A stretch of DNA of 7,259 nt, taken from contig RHAF01000061.1 in assembly GCA_010028775.1 (NCBI GenBank), positions 1 through 7,259 of the forward strand, written 5' to 3'. A program made the position numbers and the translations under genes. This document shows, piece after piece, positions 6,380 through 7,259 of this stretch (the first letter of the stretch is position 1; every line of letters begins with the position of its first letter). Origin of the DNA: Verrucomicrobiota bacterium. GTDB taxonomy: Bacteria; Verrucomicrobiota; Verrucomicrobiia; Methylacidiphilales; Verrucolacustridaceae. The notes beneath the pieces are model-generated. The model made no database searches. It was not told the origin of the DNA and saw nothing but the letters and a program-made list of their open reading frames with translations.

Positions 6380-6480
6380 GGTCGATCGCTTGAAATCTTT
6401 CGACCTGCCAATCGCCTGACCAGGACCAGGAGCCTTACTTAAGTCTCCTACCCAAATTCTAGACTTACCGAAATCCAAAC

Positions 6481-6504
6481 CTTAATCCTAATCTTAATCC
6501 TCAT
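6481..6504. repeat. Tandem 6-bp array just upstream of the protease gene
   Basis: Four adjoining hexamers: CTTAAT, CCTAAT, CTTAAT, CCTCAT, which can also be read as two 12-mers. The array ends 6 bp before the ATG at 6511 and so occupies the place of a ribosome-binding site; there is no Shine-Dalgarno match in it. Confidence 0.65.
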
Positions 6505-6510
6505 CCAACA

Positions 6511-7259
6511 ATGCCCTTCCCCGTCTACCGCCTGCCTCCCTTCAAGGTCGACAAGGTCATGCTGGCCACCGCCGAGACGATCGACTGGGGCCTCAAACTT
6601 CTCGGCGTCCCAACCCTCTGGAAAGAAACCAGGGGCCAAGGCATCAAGGTCGGCGTTCTCGACACCGGCATCGCCTTGGAACATCCCGACCTCGCCCCGG
6701 CCCTGCTCGAGAGCCGCGACTTCACCCGTAGCCCCTCCGGCGCCTATGACGCCCAAGGGCACGGGACCCACGTCTCCGGCATCATCGCCGCCCGCCGCAA
6801 CGCCCACGGTATTGTCGGTGTCGCCCCCGAGTCCATGATCCTCATGGCCAAAGTCCTCAACGACGAGGGGTCCGGCACCTCGCAGGATATCGTGGACGGC
6901 ATCCGTTGGGCCGTGGAACGCGGCGCAGACATCCTCTCCATGAGCCTGGGTAGTCCCGAGCCCGACGAGGAAATCCATCAAGCTCTCCTCCTTGCCATCT
7001 CCAAGGGTGTCTTTGTCATCACTGCGGCCGGCAACGAGGGCCCGGATCTGGATACCGTGGGCTACCCCGCCGGCTTTCCCGAGATGGTGGCCGTGGGATC
7101 GATTGACCGGCGCCAAAGGTTATCCAATTTCTCCTCTCGCGGCCGACAAGTCGATGTCGTCGCCCCAGGGGATGAAATTACCTCCTGCTACCCTCCACGC
7201 GGCTACGCCGTCCTCAGCGGAACCTCCATGGCCACTCCCTTTGTCTCCGGGGTCGTTGC
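6511..7259 (+). CDS. Subtilisin-family (S8) serine protease, intracellular type (3' partial)
   Basis: Seen: 249 full codons from ATG 6511, open to the right edge. The catalytic residues are all present: Asp51 in VGVLDTG, His84 in GHGTHVSG, oxyanion Asn175 in AAGNEGP, Ser239 in SGTSMATP. There is no signal peptide or hydrophobic N-terminal helix. Only about 50 residues precede the catalytic Asp, including RLPPF (7-11), similar in place and form to the RLIPY motif in the inhibitory N-terminal extension of Bacillus intracellular subtilisins. Further matches to that group are GYPAGFPEMVAVGS and VDVVAPG. Known: intracellular subtilisins are made inactive and cut themselves free of this extension. 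Inferred: a cytoplasmic endopeptidase. The C-terminal end is missing from the window, so extra domains cannot be excluded. No upstream in-frame start is available near 6511, and no Shine-Dalgarno sequence is seen. Confidence 0.95.
   Translation, partial: MPFPVYRLPPFKVDKVMLATAETIDWGLKLLGVPTLWKETRGQGIKVGVLDTGIALEHPDLAPALLESRDFTRSPSGAYDAQGHGTHVSGIIAARRNAHGIVGVAPESMILMAKVLNDEGSGTSQDIVDGIRWAVERGADILSMSLGSPEPDEEIHQALLLAISKGVFVITAAGNEGPDLDTVGYPAGFPEMVAVGSIDRRQRLSNFSSRGRQVDVVAPGDEITSCYPPRGYAVLSGTSMATPFVSGVV

Larger units (their letters stand above)
6255..6510. other. Palindrome-packed spacer before the protease gene
   Basis: 256 bp without a gene and without tRNA-like folding. It contains consecutive inverted repeats: GGGCGC 6254-6259 with GCGCCC 6287-6292; CATCGAG 6306-6312 with CTCGATG 6344-6350; GCAGGT 6350-6355 with ACCTGC 6403-6408; GGGCGATTA 6358-6366 with TAATCGCCC 6371-6379; AGGAG 6428-6432 with CTCCT 6445-6449. 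It also has a direct ACCAGG pair (6419-6430) and ends in a hexamer array. The first stem could end rlu transcription, though no T-run follows. No clear promoter was recognised. Confidence 0.6.

Noticed and set aside
6448..7116. 222-residue minus-strand open frame opposite the protease gene
   Set aside because: The plus strand has all four catalytic motifs of an S8 protease; the minus frame has none and mirrors its codon pattern.

Overview
The window looks like a chromosomal segment of a member of the Verrucomicrobiota. The main reason is the left 4.5 kb: three tightly packed plus-strand genes (1-658, 655-1566, 1571-4492) that match the lineage-restricted 'Verru_Chthon cassette' proteins B, C and A. 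These are known almost only from Verrucomicrobium, Chthoniobacter and relatives. The DNA is GC-rich. Two of the three cassette genes and all the other genes lack an evident Shine-Dalgarno sequence. Genus cannot be judged from the sequence.

Layout. (1) 1-4492: cassette genes B (5' end outside the window), C and A. B and C share an ATGA overlap, and A follows C after 4 nt with an AGGAA ribosome-binding site, so they look like one operon. Each encodes an N-terminal hydrophobic helix of the type IV pilin/pseudopilin class. The fourth cassette member (D) would be expected upstream, outside the window. The architecture and order B-C-A resemble the minor pseudopilins GspI-GspJ-GspK of type II secretion: A lacks Glu at +5 and carries a KININTA motif near its C-terminus, as GspK does. 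(2) 4458-5246, minus strand: a Nif3/YbgI-family dinuclear-metal protein whose 3' end overlaps the end of A by 35 bp. Its coding sequence contains a short tandem heptamer array. (3) 5247-5501: a divergent spacer with a palindromic repeat and a perfect 7-1-7 dyad. (4) 5502-6254, plus strand: an RluA-family pseudouridine synthase without an S4 domain. (5) 6255-6510: a spacer packed with inverted repeats and ending in a tandem hexamer array just before the next gene. (6) 6511-7259, plus strand: a subtilisin-family (S8) serine protease resembling intracellular subtilisins, cut by the right edge.

The cassette genes should act together in the cell envelope as a pilin-like tip or surface assembly whose real function is not established. 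The nif3, rlu and protease genes look like independent single-gene units with cytoplasmic products (metal-dependent enzyme of unclear substrate, RNA modification, proteolysis). They show no obvious functional tie to the cassette. The most interesting material is the cassette itself, the microsatellite-like arrays in nif3 and in front of the protease, and the palindrome-rich DNA around the pseudouridine synthase gene.
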